DNA of 64,000 nucleotides from NCBI RefSeq assembly GCF_004342485.1, contig NZ_SMBU01000023.1, positions 1-64,000 of the forward strand, in the 5' to 3' direction. The position numbers and the translations under genes are program-made. This stretch comes from Roseateles saccharophilus (GTDB lineage: Bacteria > Pseudomonadota > Gammaproteobacteria > Burkholderiales > Burkholderiaceae_C). The notes beneath the pieces are model-generated. The model was not told the DNA's origin. It worked only from the letters and a program-made list of their open reading frames with translations, and did not search any database. Positions 43,884 to 53,256 of this stretch are shown in pieces (positions within the stretch are counted from its first letter, which is position 1; each line of letters starts with the position of its first letter).

Positions 43884-45591
43884 GGCCAGCCCTCTTCTGA
43901 GCGGCCTCGCGGATGGCCGTCAAGGTCGAGCGCGAGGTGCTCACGTCGCTGGACAGGCGCAGATGCAGCAGGGCCGGCCGGCCCGCCGCGATCGCCGCGT
44001 CCAGCGCCGGGCCGACCTGGCTCGTGCTCTCGGCCTTGAACGCCGCGAACCCATAAGCCTCGGCCAGTTGGGCGAAGTCGGGGTTGAACAGATCGCTGCC
44101 CGAAACGCGGCCCGGGTACTCGCGCTCCTGGTGCATGCGGATTGTGCCGTAGGTGCCGTTGTCGACGACGACGACGAGCAGCTTCTTCGCGCCATAGCCG
44201 GTGGCCGTGGCCAGCTCCTGGCCGTTCATCAGGAAGTCGCCGTCGCCGGCGATGTTGACGACCCAGCGGTCCTGCTGCAGCAGCGCCGCCGCGACCGCGG
44301 CCGGCAGGCCATAGCCCATCGCACCCGAGGTCGGCGCGAGCTGGGTCTTGCCGAAGCGCTGCAGGCCCGTGTAGCGGTGGAAGCGGTGCAGCCAGCCGCT
44401 GTAGTTGCCGGCGCCGTTCGTGAAGATCGTGCCCTCGGGCAGCTTGGCGTCGAGCAGGCGGATGACCTCGGCCATGTCCAGCGGGCTCACCGGCGTGGGC
44501 ACGAGGTTGGCGCGGTAGTCGGCGTTGGCGGCGGCCGTCCAGTCGCGCCAGGCGATGTCGGCCGGCGGCACGAGCCGGGCCAGGGCCGGCGCGGCCTGGC
44601 TCATGCTCGCGTTGACCAGCAGCTCGGCCGTGTAGACGCGGCCCAGCTCCTCGGCACCGGCATGGATGTGGACGAGCTGCTGCGCGGGCCGCGGCGCCTG
44701 CAACAGCGTGTAGCCGCCCGTCGTCATCTCGCCCAGTCGCGGGCCGATGGCGAGGATGAGGTCGGCCTCCTTCACGCGCGCGGCCAGCTTCGGATTGATG
44801 CCGATGCCCACGTCGCCGGCATAGTTCGGATGCGCGTTGTCGAACAGATCCTGGAAGCGGAAGGCGCAGCCGACGGGCAGTTGCCAGGCCTCGGCAAAGC
44901 GCTGCAGCGCGGTCGTGGCTTCGGGCGTCCAGCCGCCGCCACCGGCGATGACGAGGGGCTTCTTCGCCGCGGCCAGGCGCTCGGCGACCTCGGCCAGCGC
45001 CGCCGGCGTCGGCGCGGCCTCGGCCACGCGCGCGGGTGCGACGAGGGGCGCCGTGATCGGCTTCGTCAGCATGTCCTCGGGCAGCACCAGCACGACCGGA
45101 CCGGGGCGGCCCTGCATGGCGGTGTGGAAGGCGCGTGCCACGTACTCGGGCAGACGCTCGGCGTCGTGCACCTCGCCGACCCACTTGGCCATGCCCAGCG
45201 TGCCGGGGCCGAACATCTGGCGGTAGTCGACCTCCTGAAAGGCCTCGCGGTCGCGCTGGTCGCTGGCGACCTGGCCGATGAAGAGGATCATCGGCGTGCT
45301 GTCCTGGAAGGCCGTGTGCAGGCCGATGCTCGCGTTCGTCGCACCCGGCCCGCGGGTCACGAAGCAGATGCCGGGCCGGCCGATCAGCTTGCCCTGGGCC
45401 TCGGCCATGAAGGCCGCACCGCCCTCCTGGCGGCAGGCGACGAAGCGGATCTTGTCCGCATATGCATGGAAGCCGTCGAGGACGGCCAGGTAGCTTTCAC
45501 CGGGAACGCCGAACGCGGTGTCGACGCCCTGGGCAATCAGCGCCTCGACCAGCTTGTGGCCGGCGAGCTGCGGGGTGGAGGGTGTGTTCAT
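43876..45591 (-). CDS. Thiamine-diphosphate-dependent enzyme (acetolactate synthase-like)
   Basis: 571 aa. ThDP family: N-terminal glutamate in GVDTAFGVPGESYLAVLDG, central GxxG and the C-terminal ThDP/Mg motif GDGDFLMNGQELATATG followed by VDNGTYGTIRMHQEREYPGR. It lacks some features of biosynthetic IlvB and has no adjacent small subunit, so it is one of the catabolic or unassigned relatives (for example glyoxylate carboligase or sulfoacetaldehyde-type). The substrate cannot be inferred. It is upstream of the S4 and rraA genes. Confidence 0.88.
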   Translation of the reverse strand: MNTPSTPQLAGHKLVEALIAQGVDTAFGVPGESYLAVLDGFHAYADKIRFVACRQEGGAAFMAEAQGKLIGRPGICFVTRGPGATNASIGLHTAFQDSTPMILFIGQVASDQRDREAFQEVDYRQMFGPGTLGMAKWVGEVHDAERLPEYVARAFHTAMQGRPGPVVLVLPEDMLTKPITAPLVAPARVAEAAPTPAALAEVAERLAAAKKPLVIAGGGGWTPEATTALQRFAEAWQLPVGCAFRFQDLFDNAHPNYAGDVGIGINPKLAARVKEADLILAIGPRLGEMTTGGYTLLQAPRPAQQLVHIHAGAEELGRVYTAELLVNASMSQAAPALARLVPPADIAWRDWTAAANADYRANLVPTPVSPLDMAEVIRLLDAKLPEGTIFTNGAGNYSGWLHRFHRYTGLQRFGKTQLAPTSGAMGYGLPAAVAAALLQQDRWVVNIAGDGDFLMNGQELATATGYGAKKLLVVVVDNGTYGTIRMHQEREYPGRVSGSDLFNPDFAQLAEAYGFAAFKAESTSQVGPALDAAIAAGRPALLHLRLSSDVSTSRSTLTAIREAAQKRAGHA

Positions 45592-45635
45592 GCCGGCACT
45601 TTAGCCGGCGGACGGTGCGCCCCCCGCAGGGGGTT

Positions 45636-46325
45636 TCAGCGCTCTTCGCCGGCAATGGCCCGGTAGGCGGCGGCGCCCAGCAGCGCGCCGACGATGGGCG
45701 CGAGCCAGAACAGCCACAGCTGGCTCACCGCCCAGTCGCCCACGAACAGGGCCACGCCGGTGCTGCGCGCCGGATTGACCGAGGTGTTGGTGACCGGGAT
45801 GCTGATCAGGTGGATCAGGGTCAGGCAAAGGCCGATGGCGATGGGCGCGAAGCCCGCCGGCGCACGCTTGTCCGTCGCGCCCAGGATGACCAGCAGGAAG
45901 AACATGGTCATGACCACCTCGGTGACCAGGGCGGCCAGCATCGAGTAGCCGCCGGGCGAGTGCGCGCCATAGCCGTTGGAGGCAAAGCCCTTGGACACGT
46001 CGAAGCCCGGCGCGCCGCTGGCGATGACGTAGAGCACGCCGGCCGCCGCGATGGCGCCGAGCACCTGCGCGACGATATAGGGCAGGAGCTTGGACGCCGG
46101 GAAGCGCCCGCCGGCCCACAGGCCGACGGAGACGGCCGGGTTGAGATGGCAGCCTGAGATGTGACCGATGGCGAAGGCCATCGTCAGCACCGTCAGGCCG
46201 AAGGCCAGCGCGACGCCATGCAGGCCGATGCCCACGTTCGGAAACGCGGCCGCCAGCACCGCACTGCCACAACCGCCCAGCACGAGCCAGAACGTACCCA
46301 GGAACTCTGCACCGTATTGCTTCAT
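45636..46325 (-). CDS. aqpZ: Aquaporin Z
   Basis: 229 aa with six TM segments and two NPA motifs: [15 protein letters not shown] (first) and [15 protein letters not shown] (second). The aromatic/arginine selectivity region around the second NPA and the [14 protein letters not shown] start match AqpZ. It conducts water across the inner membrane. Single gene. Confidence 0.95.
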   Translation of the reverse strand: MKQYGAEFLGTFWLVLGGCGSAVLAAAFPNVGIGLHGVALAFGLTVLTMAFAIGHISGCHLNPAVSVGLWAGGRFPASKLLPYIVAQVLGAIAAAGVLYVIASGAPGFDVSKGFASNGYGAHSPGGYSMLAALVTEVVMTMFFLLVILGATDKRAPAGFAPIAIGLCLTLIHLISIPVTNTSVNPARSTGVALFVGDWAVSQLWLFWLAPIVGALLGAAAYRAIAGEER

Positions 46326-46383
46326 AGGCCACCTCGATGTTTAGGTGGCCGGATTCTGGGCCAAGACGAGCCCGTTTGGCGCC

Positions 46384-47640
46384 TCAGGCCGCGGCCGCCA
46401 CGGCGGGCTTGCGCGTGAGCCCCAGCCCCACCAAGCCGGCCGATGCGATGCCCATCACCAGTGCCGCCGCCGAGCCGGCGAAGACGCCGCGCGGCATGCC
46501 GTGGTCGAGGATGGCGCCGAACACCGGCGCGGCCAGCGCGAAGCCGATGTCCAGGCCCGAGTACACGGTGCCGTAGACGCGGCCCGTCGCTCCGGGCGGC
46601 GCGGCGCGCTTGATCAGCATGTCGCGCGAGGGGCCGGCCAGACCGGTGCCGAAGCCGGCCAGTGCCGCGACCACCGCGGCTAGGCCACCCGGCAGCCAGC
46701 CGGTGGCCGTCAGCAGCAGCAGGGCCGCGGCAAAGGCCATCGCGAAGGCGATGGTGCGCTCCAGCCTCTCGGCCCGCGCGACCAGGAAGCCGCCGCAGAC
46801 CATGCCGGCCGCCCCCGCCAGCATGTAGCCGGTCACGACATAGGCCGTCAGCGCCAGCGGCAGGCCGTAGATCTGGTGCAGGGCTGGGCTGGCGAAGCTC
46901 TGGATGGCCGACAGCGCCGCCGTGGTCCAGAAGAAGAAGGAGAAGCACAGCCACACCGAGGGCAGCTTCAGGAAGGCCATCGGGTGCTCCTCCTTGGCCC
47001 CGGCGGCGGGCTTGGCATGGCCCCAGGAGCCCTGGCGGTCGTCGATGGCCGAGCGCTGCCAGAACAGCAGAGCCATCACCGCCAGCGCCACCGCGGCCGT
47101 GCCGACGTAAGCGAAGCGCCAGTTGCCCGTGGCCTCGGCGATGCCGATGGAGAACACCGGCGCGACCGCCCAGCCGAGGTTGCCGCTGATGCCATGCACC
47201 GAGAAGGCATGGCCCAGGCGCGGCTGCGACACGCGCTTGTTCAGGATGGTGAAGTCGGCCGGGTGGAAGGGCGCGTTGCCGACGCCGGCCAGCGCCGCCG
47301 CCAGCATCAGCCCGCCGAAGCCCTGGGCCAGGCCGGCGGCGACGGAGGCGAGGAAGAAGCTCGCCATCGCCGCGAACAGCACCGGCCGCGCGCCGATGCG
47401 GTCGACGATGAAGCCCGACAGCGCCTGGCCCGCGCCCGAGATGACGAAGAAGGTCGTCACCAGCAGGCCCAGTTCCGAATAACTCAGGCCGAAGGCCTGG
47501 ATGAAGGCCGGGAACAGCGGCGGCAGCAGCATGTGGAAGAAGTGCGATGTGCCATGCGCGACGCCGATGGTCGAGATCGTCGTGACGTCGCGCCGGCGCT
47601 GCTGGCCGGCATCGAAGGGGGTAGCGAGGGCGGTGTCCAT
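46384..47640 (-). CDS. MFS transporter
   Basis: 418 aa, ATG at 47640 (a GTG nine bases earlier has no advantage). Twelve TM segments, MFS motif A DRIGARP in the loop after TM2. No close match to a named drug or sugar group is evident by eye; the fosmidomycin-resistance-like segment HGTSHFFHMLLPPLFPAF at the N-terminus suggests an efflux pump. It is divergent from an AraC regulator across 70 bp, the arrangement of a transporter with its own regulator. Confidence 0.88.
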   Translation of the reverse strand: MDTALATPFDAGQQRRRDVTTISTIGVAHGTSHFFHMLLPPLFPAFIQAFGLSYSELGLLVTTFFVISGAGQALSGFIVDRIGARPVLFAAMASFFLASVAAGLAQGFGGLMLAAALAGVGNAPFHPADFTILNKRVSQPRLGHAFSVHGISGNLGWAVAPVFSIGIAEATGNWRFAYVGTAAVALAVMALLFWQRSAIDDRQGSWGHAKPAAGAKEEHPMAFLKLPSVWLCFSFFFWTTAALSAIQSFASPALHQIYGLPLALTAYVVTGYMLAGAAGMVCGGFLVARAERLERTIAFAMAFAAALLLLTATGWLPGGLAAVVAALAGFGTGLAGPSRDMLIKRAAPPGATGRVYGTVYSGLDIGFALAAPVFGAILDHGMPRGVFAGSAAALVMGIASAGLVGLGLTRKPAVAAAA

Positions 47641-47710
47641 TCGAGTCACTTTAGGCAGGGCGGCGTCGGCTCAGTTACGATGGTTCGTCAAGTTCTGTCG
47701 AAATCCAGCC

Positions 47711-48520
47711 ATGTCCGGCCGCAAGAGCTTTCCGTCCTTCTCGCCCGAGCGCTTCGCGCCCACGCCGGAGCGCCCGCTGCGCGCCAAGTCGCGCGTGCTC
47801 GAACACCAGACCGACATCCAGCCCCACCGCCATGACTGGGGCCAGCTCGTGTTCTCGATGACGGGGGCGGTGCGCGTGAACACCGAGGCCTCCACCTACA
47901 GCGTGCCGCCGTCGCGGGCGGTATGGATCCCGCCCGGCCTCGTCCACGCGGTGACGGCCATCGAGCGGTGCGACCTGCGCACCCTCTACGTCGGCCCCGG
48001 CCTGCTGGCCGGCGAGGCCTGGCAGGCGGGCCGTGTGCTGGAGGTGTCGCCGCTGCTGCGCGAACTGGTGCTGGCCCTGCCGGCCGTGCCCGACCCGCCG
48101 CCGCCCGAGGACGGCGAGGACCGCGCGCGCCGCCACGGCATCGAGCAGCTCGTCCTCATCGAGCTCAGGCGCGCCCGGCCGCTGGCCCTGGGCGTCGCCC
48201 TGCCCCAGGACGCCCGCCTGCGCCGGCTCTGCGAGGCCATGCTGCGCGAACCCGGCCGCCACGCCGGTCTGGACGAATGGGCCGCGGAGGCCGGCGCCAG
48301 CCCGCGCACGCTCTCCCGGCTGTTCCGCGAGCAGCTGGGCACCAGCTTCGCGCAGTGGCGCTCGCAGCTGCTGCTGGCCCATGCGCTGACGCTGGCCGCG
48401 CGCGGCCGGCCAATGAGCCATATCGCCACCGAGCTGGGCTATGCCAGCGCCAGCGCCTTCACGGCCATGGTCACGCGGACGGTGGGCATGCCGCCGAGCC
48501 GGTTCTTCGCGGAGGCCTGA
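47711..48520 (+). CDS. AraC-family regulator with N-terminal cupin
   Basis: 269 aa from the ATG at 47711. The N-terminal half is a cupin (HRHDWGQLVFSMTGAV, then VPPSRAVWIPPGLVHAV). The C-terminal half has two HTH motifs, the second YASASAFTAMVTRTVGMPPSRFF. This layout matches NimR-type regulators, which in E. coli control a divergent MFS exporter (nimT). The analogous arrangement here supports it as local regulator of the MFS gene; the inducer is unknown. Confidence 0.88.
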   Translation: MSGRKSFPSFSPERFAPTPERPLRAKSRVLEHQTDIQPHRHDWGQLVFSMTGAVRVNTEASTYSVPPSRAVWIPPGLVHAVTAIERCDLRTLYVGPGLLAGEAWQAGRVLEVSPLLRELVLALPAVPDPPPPEDGEDRARRHGIEQLVLIELRRARPLALGVALPQDARLRRLCEAMLREPGRHAGLDEWAAEAGASPRTLSRLFREQLGTSFAQWRSQLLLAHALTLAARGRPMSHIATELGYASASAFTAMVTRTVGMPPSRFFAEA

Positions 48521-48582
48521 GCCGGCCCGGCCTGCCGCAGCCTGCATGCGACGATCTGCCCGATCAGACCCGGAGACCCCGA

Positions 48583-49521
48583 ATGAACAGACGTGACCTG
48601 ACCCTGGGCACCGGCAGCGCCCTGCTCGCCGGCCTGCTGGCCGGCCTGGCCTTGCCCGCCCGCGCCGATGACGATGGCGAGTTCGTCATCCTGCACGCGC
48701 GCTACGGCACCGAGCGTGGCCATGTCGATGTGACCGACCGCCTGCGCGACCTGGCCCGCCAGGACCGGCGCTTCAAGCTGACCAACGAACTCTTCGGCGT
48801 GGACCCCGACCCGGGCCGCACCAAGACGCTGCGCATCTTCGCCCGCGACCGCCAGGGCCAGGAGCGCACCTTCGAGTACCGGGAATACGACTGGATCGAC
48901 GGCGCCCAGTTCATCGGCTGGGGCGGCGGCGACTGGGGCCGCGGCGACGGCGACAGGCGCGGCTGGCATGGCGGCGAGCGGCGCGGGGAGCGCCGCGACG
49001 AAGGCGAGTTCAGCATCCTGTACGCCACCTATGGCACCCGCCGCCGCGAGGTGGACGTGACCGAGCGCCTGCGCGAGCTGGCGCGGCGCGACCAGCGCTT
49101 TCGCATGGGCAACGACAGCTTCGGCATCGACCCCGACCCGGGCCAGACCAAGCGCCTGCGCATCGTCGCGCTCGACCGCAGCGGCCACGAGCGCAGCTTC
49201 GAATACCCCGAGAACGCCTGGGTGGACGGCGCGCAGTTCGTCGGCTGGGACGGCGGCGACTGGGGGCCGGCGCGCCCGCCCGCGGGCCGCCTCGTCATCG
49301 AGAGCGCCAGCTACGGCATCGAAGGCCGCTGGGCCGACGTGACCCAGGCCCTGCGCGCCCAGCTGCGCAGCGAGCGCTTCGAGGCCGAGGTGCGCAACGA
49401 GCTGTTCGGCGTCGACCCCGCGCCGGGCCGCCGCAAGCTGCTGAGCGTGACCTACCGCTGGGGCAACGACCCGAGCAACACCGTGCGGGTCAACGAGGGT
49501 GACCGGCTGCGCCTGCCCTGA
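48583..49521 (+). CDS. Tat-exported protein with three tandem DUF3395-like repeats
   Basis: 312 aa. Tat-type signal (MNRRDLTLGTGSALLAGLLAG, cleavage near ARADD). Three homologous units follow: FVILHARYGTERGHVDVTDRL, FSILYATYGTRRREVDVTERL, and LVIESASYGIEGRWADVTQAL. Each has a YGT/YGI-(x)-DVT helix, an F-G-D-P-PG turn (GVDPDPG, GIDPDPG, GVDPAPG) and a closing basic strand. A Gly/Arg/Asp-rich linker separates units 1 and 2. The unit resembles the DUF3395 domain seen at the C-terminus of DNAJC11-type proteins. Function unknown; a periplasmic binding role is plausible. Confidence 0.75.
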   Translation: MNRRDLTLGTGSALLAGLLAGLALPARADDDGEFVILHARYGTERGHVDVTDRLRDLARQDRRFKLTNELFGVDPDPGRTKTLRIFARDRQGQERTFEYREYDWIDGAQFIGWGGGDWGRGDGDRRGWHGGERRGERRDEGEFSILYATYGTRRREVDVTERLRELARRDQRFRMGNDSFGIDPDPGQTKRLRIVALDRSGHERSFEYPENAWVDGAQFVGWDGGDWGPARPPAGRLVIESASYGIEGRWADVTQALRAQLRSERFEAEVRNELFGVDPAPGRRKLLSVTYRWGNDPSNTVRVNEGDRLRLP

Positions 49522-49616
49522 AGCTGGGGGCTTGGACCGGAGCCAGCGCCAGGCGCCCGGCTCTGCGCGACACTTGAGGCAGGAACCGCGCCCATCTCGC
49601 CGCGGCCGAAGCCAAG

Positions 49617-50717
49617 ATGTCCCAGACCCTTTTCGACTACACCCGGCAGGACGCTGCCGGCAGCTGCTCCACCGCGCACGCCTGGGCCAAGATCCCGCCG
49701 GCGCTCACGCCCTCGGAGCGCAATGCGCTGGCCGAACGCGCCGCGGCGCTGCTTCAAAAACACAACGCCGTCCTCGTCGCCCATTACTACGTGGACGGCG
49801 CGCTGCAGGACCTGGCCCTGGCCACTGGCGGCTGCGTGGCCGACTCGCTGGAGATGGCCCGCTTCGGCCGCGACCACGCGGCGCAGACCCTGGTGGTCGC
49901 CGGCGTGCGCTTCATGGGCGAGACGGCCAAGATCCTCAGCCCCGAGAAGCGGGTGCTGATGCCCGACCTGGACGCCACCTGCTCGCTGGACCTGGGCTGC
50001 CCCGAGGACGATTTCGCCGCCTTCTGCGACGCCCACCCCGACCGCCAGGTCGTCGTCTATGCCAACACCAGCGCCGCCGTGAAGGCCCGCGCCGACTGGA
50101 TGGTGACCAGTTCCTGCGCGCTGGAGATCGTGGCCGACCTGCATGCCAGGGGCCAGAAGATCCTCTGGGCGCCCGACCGCCACCTGGGCCGCTATATCCA
50201 GGAGCAGACCGGCGCCGACATGCTGATGTGGAACGGCGCCTGCATCGTGCACGACGAGTTCAAGGGCCTGGAACTTCAGCTGCTGCGCGAGCAGCACCCG
50301 GGCGCGCTGATCCTGGTGCACCCGGAGTCGCCCAAGAGCGTCGTCGAGCAGGCCGACGTCGTCGGCTCCACGTCGGCACTGATCAAGGCCGTCGTCGAAG
50401 GCAAGGCGCAGGAGTACATCGTCGCCACCGACAACGGCATCCTGCACCGCATGCGCCAGCTCGCGCCGCACAAGACGCTGATCGAGGCGCCCACGGCCGG
50501 CAACGCCGCGACGTGCAAGAGCTGCGCCCACTGCCCCTGGATGGCGATGAACGGCCTGGCCAACCTGGTCGACTGCCTGGAAAGCGGCAGCCCCGAGATC
50601 CATGTCGACGAATCCATCCGCGTGAAGGCCCAGGGTTGCATCAAGCGCATGCTGGATTTCGTCGCCGCGAGAAATTCACAGGCCGCGGGCATGACGCCGG
50701 GAATCGGGGCGGCTTGA
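49617..50717 (+). CDS. nadA: Quinolinate synthase NadA
   Basis: 366 aa. It condenses iminoaspartate with DHAP to quinolinate in NAD synthesis; needs a 4Fe-4S cluster. Seen: substrate residues in [15 protein letters not shown] and the iron-ligand cysteines in [12 protein letters not shown], an internal Cys in [10 protein letters not shown], and [15 protein letters not shown] near 305. Length is normal. Its partner nadB lies 0.8 kb away, convergent, with two small genes between. Confidence 0.95.
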   Translation: MSQTLFDYTRQDAAGSCSTAHAWAKIPPALTPSERNALAERAAALLQKHNAVLVAHYYVDGALQDLALATGGCVADSLEMARFGRDHAAQTLVVAGVRFMGETAKILSPEKRVLMPDLDATCSLDLGCPEDDFAAFCDAHPDRQVVVYANTSAAVKARADWMVTSSCALEIVADLHARGQKILWAPDRHLGRYIQEQTGADMLMWNGACIVHDEFKGLELQLLREQHPGALILVHPESPKSVVEQADVVGSTSALIKAVVEGKAQEYIVATDNGILHRMRQLAPHKTLIEAPTAGNAATCKSCAHCPWMAMNGLANLVDCLESGSPEIHVDESIRVKAQGCIKRMLDFVAARNSQAAGMTPGIGAA

Positions 50718-50774
50718 TCCCGCGTTTGGGCGCTATAAATCCGTCAGAGCAACCGCCACCCACGAGGCCCCGCC

Positions 50775-51065
50775 ATGAATGCCGACTTCAGCTCCCTCTA
50801 CAACCACCACGAGCGCGAAGTCTTCGCGGCGGTGCTGGACGCATCCAAGGACTACCCCGAGATCGCGACCAGCAACGACCTGCTCTGCGACGTCGCCTGC
50901 GTGGCCCTGAACCGCCTGCCTCCGCGCTACATCCGCCACGAGGTGGACTTCAGCTTCTACCTGACCGAGCACGAGCGCCTGGAGATCGACACCGCCATCA
51001 GCGAGGCCGTCGGCTACGCCTTCAACTTCGTGCAGGCACGCACGGCGCTGAGGGCGAGGAAATGA
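50775..51065 (+). CDS. ComFB-like (late competence) family protein
   Basis: 96 aa. Pfam ComFB signature: HHEREVFAAVLDA near the N-terminus and CDVACVALNRLPPRYIRHEVD. In Bacillus ComFB is encoded in the comF operon; in cyanobacteria and proteobacteria homologues are small, sometimes c-di-nucleotide binding. It lies between nadA and a small secreted protein; no competence gene is near, so a com role is not implied. Confidence 0.8.
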   Translation: MNADFSSLYNHHEREVFAAVLDASKDYPEIATSNDLLCDVACVALNRLPPRYIRHEVDFSFYLTEHERLEIDTAISEAVGYAFNFVQARTALRARK

Positions 51066-51092
51066 CGCTTGGCGCCTAACGCCGCCGGCGCC

Positions 51093-51548
51093 ATGTCAGC
51101 CCGGTGGCTGCACTACGCGGCCGTCGGGCTGGTGCTGGTGCTGGTGCTGGTCGATGCTGCCAAGGCTGAATGCCGTCTGTTGCGAGACGTCAGCCCAACG
51201 CTACCCGCGCTGGAGCGCAAGCTGGATGAATTGCAGCTTTATCGCACCCGGACACGCCCAGAATGCCTCTCGTATATCCAGTGGTCCTGCGAGCCTGGAT
51301 GGACCGATATCGCTGTTCACGAAAACCACCGACCTTCATGTGGTGGTGACCCAAAGACCTTCCCCGCCATTGACCACTTTCGCGTCAGCCAGGACTTGAA
51401 GGTCGTGCAATGGTTTGACATGCCCAACGCAGAGTACCTGCCGCTGGAGAAGGTCTGCGAGCACGAGAAGTGCTCGGCGCAGAAGGCACCGGACAAGAAG
51501 ACTGCTCGCACCGCTGCGCCCGCGCTCAGCGCCTCCGCCGCTCGCTGA
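51093..51548 (+). CDS. Small secreted protein of unknown function
   Basis: 151 aa from the ATG at 51093, chosen over a TTG at 51069 because a signal peptide then starts at once ([20 protein letters not shown], cleavage near AKAEC). The mature part has six cysteines (AECRLL, PECLSY, SCEPG, SCGGD, VCEHEKC), an unusually high number that suggests disulfide bonds. I do not recognise it. Its 3' end overlaps nadB's 3' end by 23 bp (convergent). Confidence 0.65.
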   Translation: MSARWLHYAAVGLVLVLVLVDAAKAECRLLRDVSPTLPALERKLDELQLYRTRTRPECLSYIQWSCEPGWTDIAVHENHRPSCGGDPKTFPAIDHFRVSQDLKVVQWFDMPNAEYLPLEKVCEHEKCSAQKAPDKKTARTAAPALSASAAR

Positions 51549-53130
51549 TCAGCACCGTCGGGAAGCTCACCGGCAGCGTCTGCGGGTAGTCGCGGCTGTA
51601 GTGCAGGCCGCGGCTTTCGTGGCGCATCAGGGCCGAGCGCACGATCAGCTCGGCGCAGTCCACCAGGTTGCGCAGCTCCAGCAGGTCGCGTGTGACGCGG
51701 AAGTTGGCGTAGTAGTCGTCGATCTCGCTGCGCAGCAGCGCGATGCGGTGCAGGGCCCGCTCCAGGCGCTTCGTGGTGCGCACGATGCCGACATAGTTCC
51801 ACATCAGCAGGCGCAGCTCGTCCCAGTTGTGGGCAATGACGACCTGCTCGTCGGCGTTCTCGACCTGGCTTTCGTCCCAGGCGGGTAGCGGCGCCGGTTC
51901 CTGCGGCGCCTGGCCGAGGATGTCGGCCGCGCAGGTCTGGCCGAGCACGACGCATTCCAGCAGCGAGTTGCTGGCCAGCCGGTTGGCGCCGTGAAGGCCG
52001 GTGTAGCCGGTTTCGCCCACCGCATAGAGGCCCGGCAGATCGCAGCGGCCGGCCAGGTCGGTCACGGCGCCACCGCAGGTGAAGTGCACGGCCGGCACGA
52101 CGGGAATCGGCTGGCGCGCGATGTCGATGCCCAGCTTCAGGCAGCGCGCGTGGATGGTCGGGAAATGCTCGATGAGGAAGGCCTCGCCCAGGTGCGTGGC
52201 GTCCAGCCATACATGGTCCAGGCCGTGCTTCTTCATCTCGAAGTCGATGGCGCGGGCGACGATGTCGCGCGGCGCCAGCTCCATGCGCTCGTCGTGCGCG
52301 GCCATGAAGCGGGTGCCGTCCGGCAACTTCAGATGGCCGCCCTCCCCGCGCAGCGCCTCGGTGATCAGGAAGCTGCGCTCCTGCGGGTGGTAGAGGCAGG
52401 TCGGGTGGAACTGGATGAACTCCATGTTCGCGACCCGGCAGCCGGCCCGCCAGGCCATCGCGATGCCGTCGCCGGTGGAGGTGTCGGGGTTGGTCGTGTA
52501 GCGGTAGACCTTGCCGGCGCCGCCGGTGGCCAGCACGACGGCGCGCGCAGCCAGGGTCTCGACGCGCTGGGCGTCGATGTCCAGCGCATAGGCGCCGTAG
52601 ACACGTGGCGGCTCGTCGCGCTGCGCGTGGCGCGAGGTGATCAGGTCCAGCGCCATCCAGCGCTCGCGCAGCGTGATGTTGGGATGGCGGCGGGCCGCGG
52701 CCAGCAGCTGGTCGTGGATGGCCTTGCCGGTCGCGTCGGCCGCATGGGCGATGCGGCGCACCGCATGGCCGCCCTCGCGCGTGAGGTGCAGGCCCAGCGG
52801 ACCGTCGTCATCGGGCGTGAAGGGCACGCCCTGCCCCACCAGCCAGCCCACCGCGGCGGCGCTGCGCTCGGCGACGAAGCGGGCGGTGGCTTCGTCGACG
52901 AGGCCGGCGCCGGCGTCCTGGGTGTCGCGCACATGGCTGTCGATGGAGTCGTCGCCACCGAGCACGCCGACGATGCCGCCCTGGGCCCAGGCCGTGGCGG
53001 CCTCGGTCAGCTCGCGCTTGGCGAGCACGACGACGGGCACGGTGTCGGCCAGGTGCAAGGCCACGGTGAGTCCGGCAAGGCCGGCGCCGATGATGACGAC
53101 GGGCGTGTCGTCCTGGGGAGCAGCAGTCAT
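51526..53130 (-). CDS. nadB: L-aspartate oxidase NadB
   Basis: 534 aa flavoprotein, first step of de novo NAD synthesis, giving iminoaspartate to NadA. Start at 53130 ([12 protein letters not shown]) as the FAD motif [17 protein letters not shown] follows at once. Family features: [29 protein letters not shown], and [21 protein letters not shown]. Its 3' end overlaps the small secreted gene by 23 bp. Confidence 0.95.
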   Translation of the reverse strand: MTAAPQDDTPVVIIGAGLAGLTVALHLADTVPVVVLAKRELTEAATAWAQGGIVGVLGGDDSIDSHVRDTQDAGAGLVDEATARFVAERSAAAVGWLVGQGVPFTPDDDGPLGLHLTREGGHAVRRIAHAADATGKAIHDQLLAAARRHPNITLRERWMALDLITSRHAQRDEPPRVYGAYALDIDAQRVETLAARAVVLATGGAGKVYRYTTNPDTSTGDGIAMAWRAGCRVANMEFIQFHPTCLYHPQERSFLITEALRGEGGHLKLPDGTRFMAAHDERMELAPRDIVARAIDFEMKKHGLDHVWLDATHLGEAFLIEHFPTIHARCLKLGIDIARQPIPVVPAVHFTCGGAVTDLAGRCDLPGLYAVGETGYTGLHGANRLASNSLLECVVLGQTCAADILGQAPQEPAPLPAWDESQVENADEQVVIAHNWDELRLLMWNYVGIVRTTKRLERALHRIALLRSEIDDYYANFRVTRDLLELRNLVDCAELIVRSALMRHESRGLHYSRDYPQTLPVSFPTVLISERRRR

Positions 53131-53256
53131 GGCGGGGCATTGTCCCGCAGCGCCGGGCGCCATGCCGCGGGGTGAGGATTGCCGAGACGGCGACCCAGCC
53201 TACTCCCGCCGCCTGTCCTATGCTGCGCGCCACCAAAGACGCAACCCGGGAGGATC

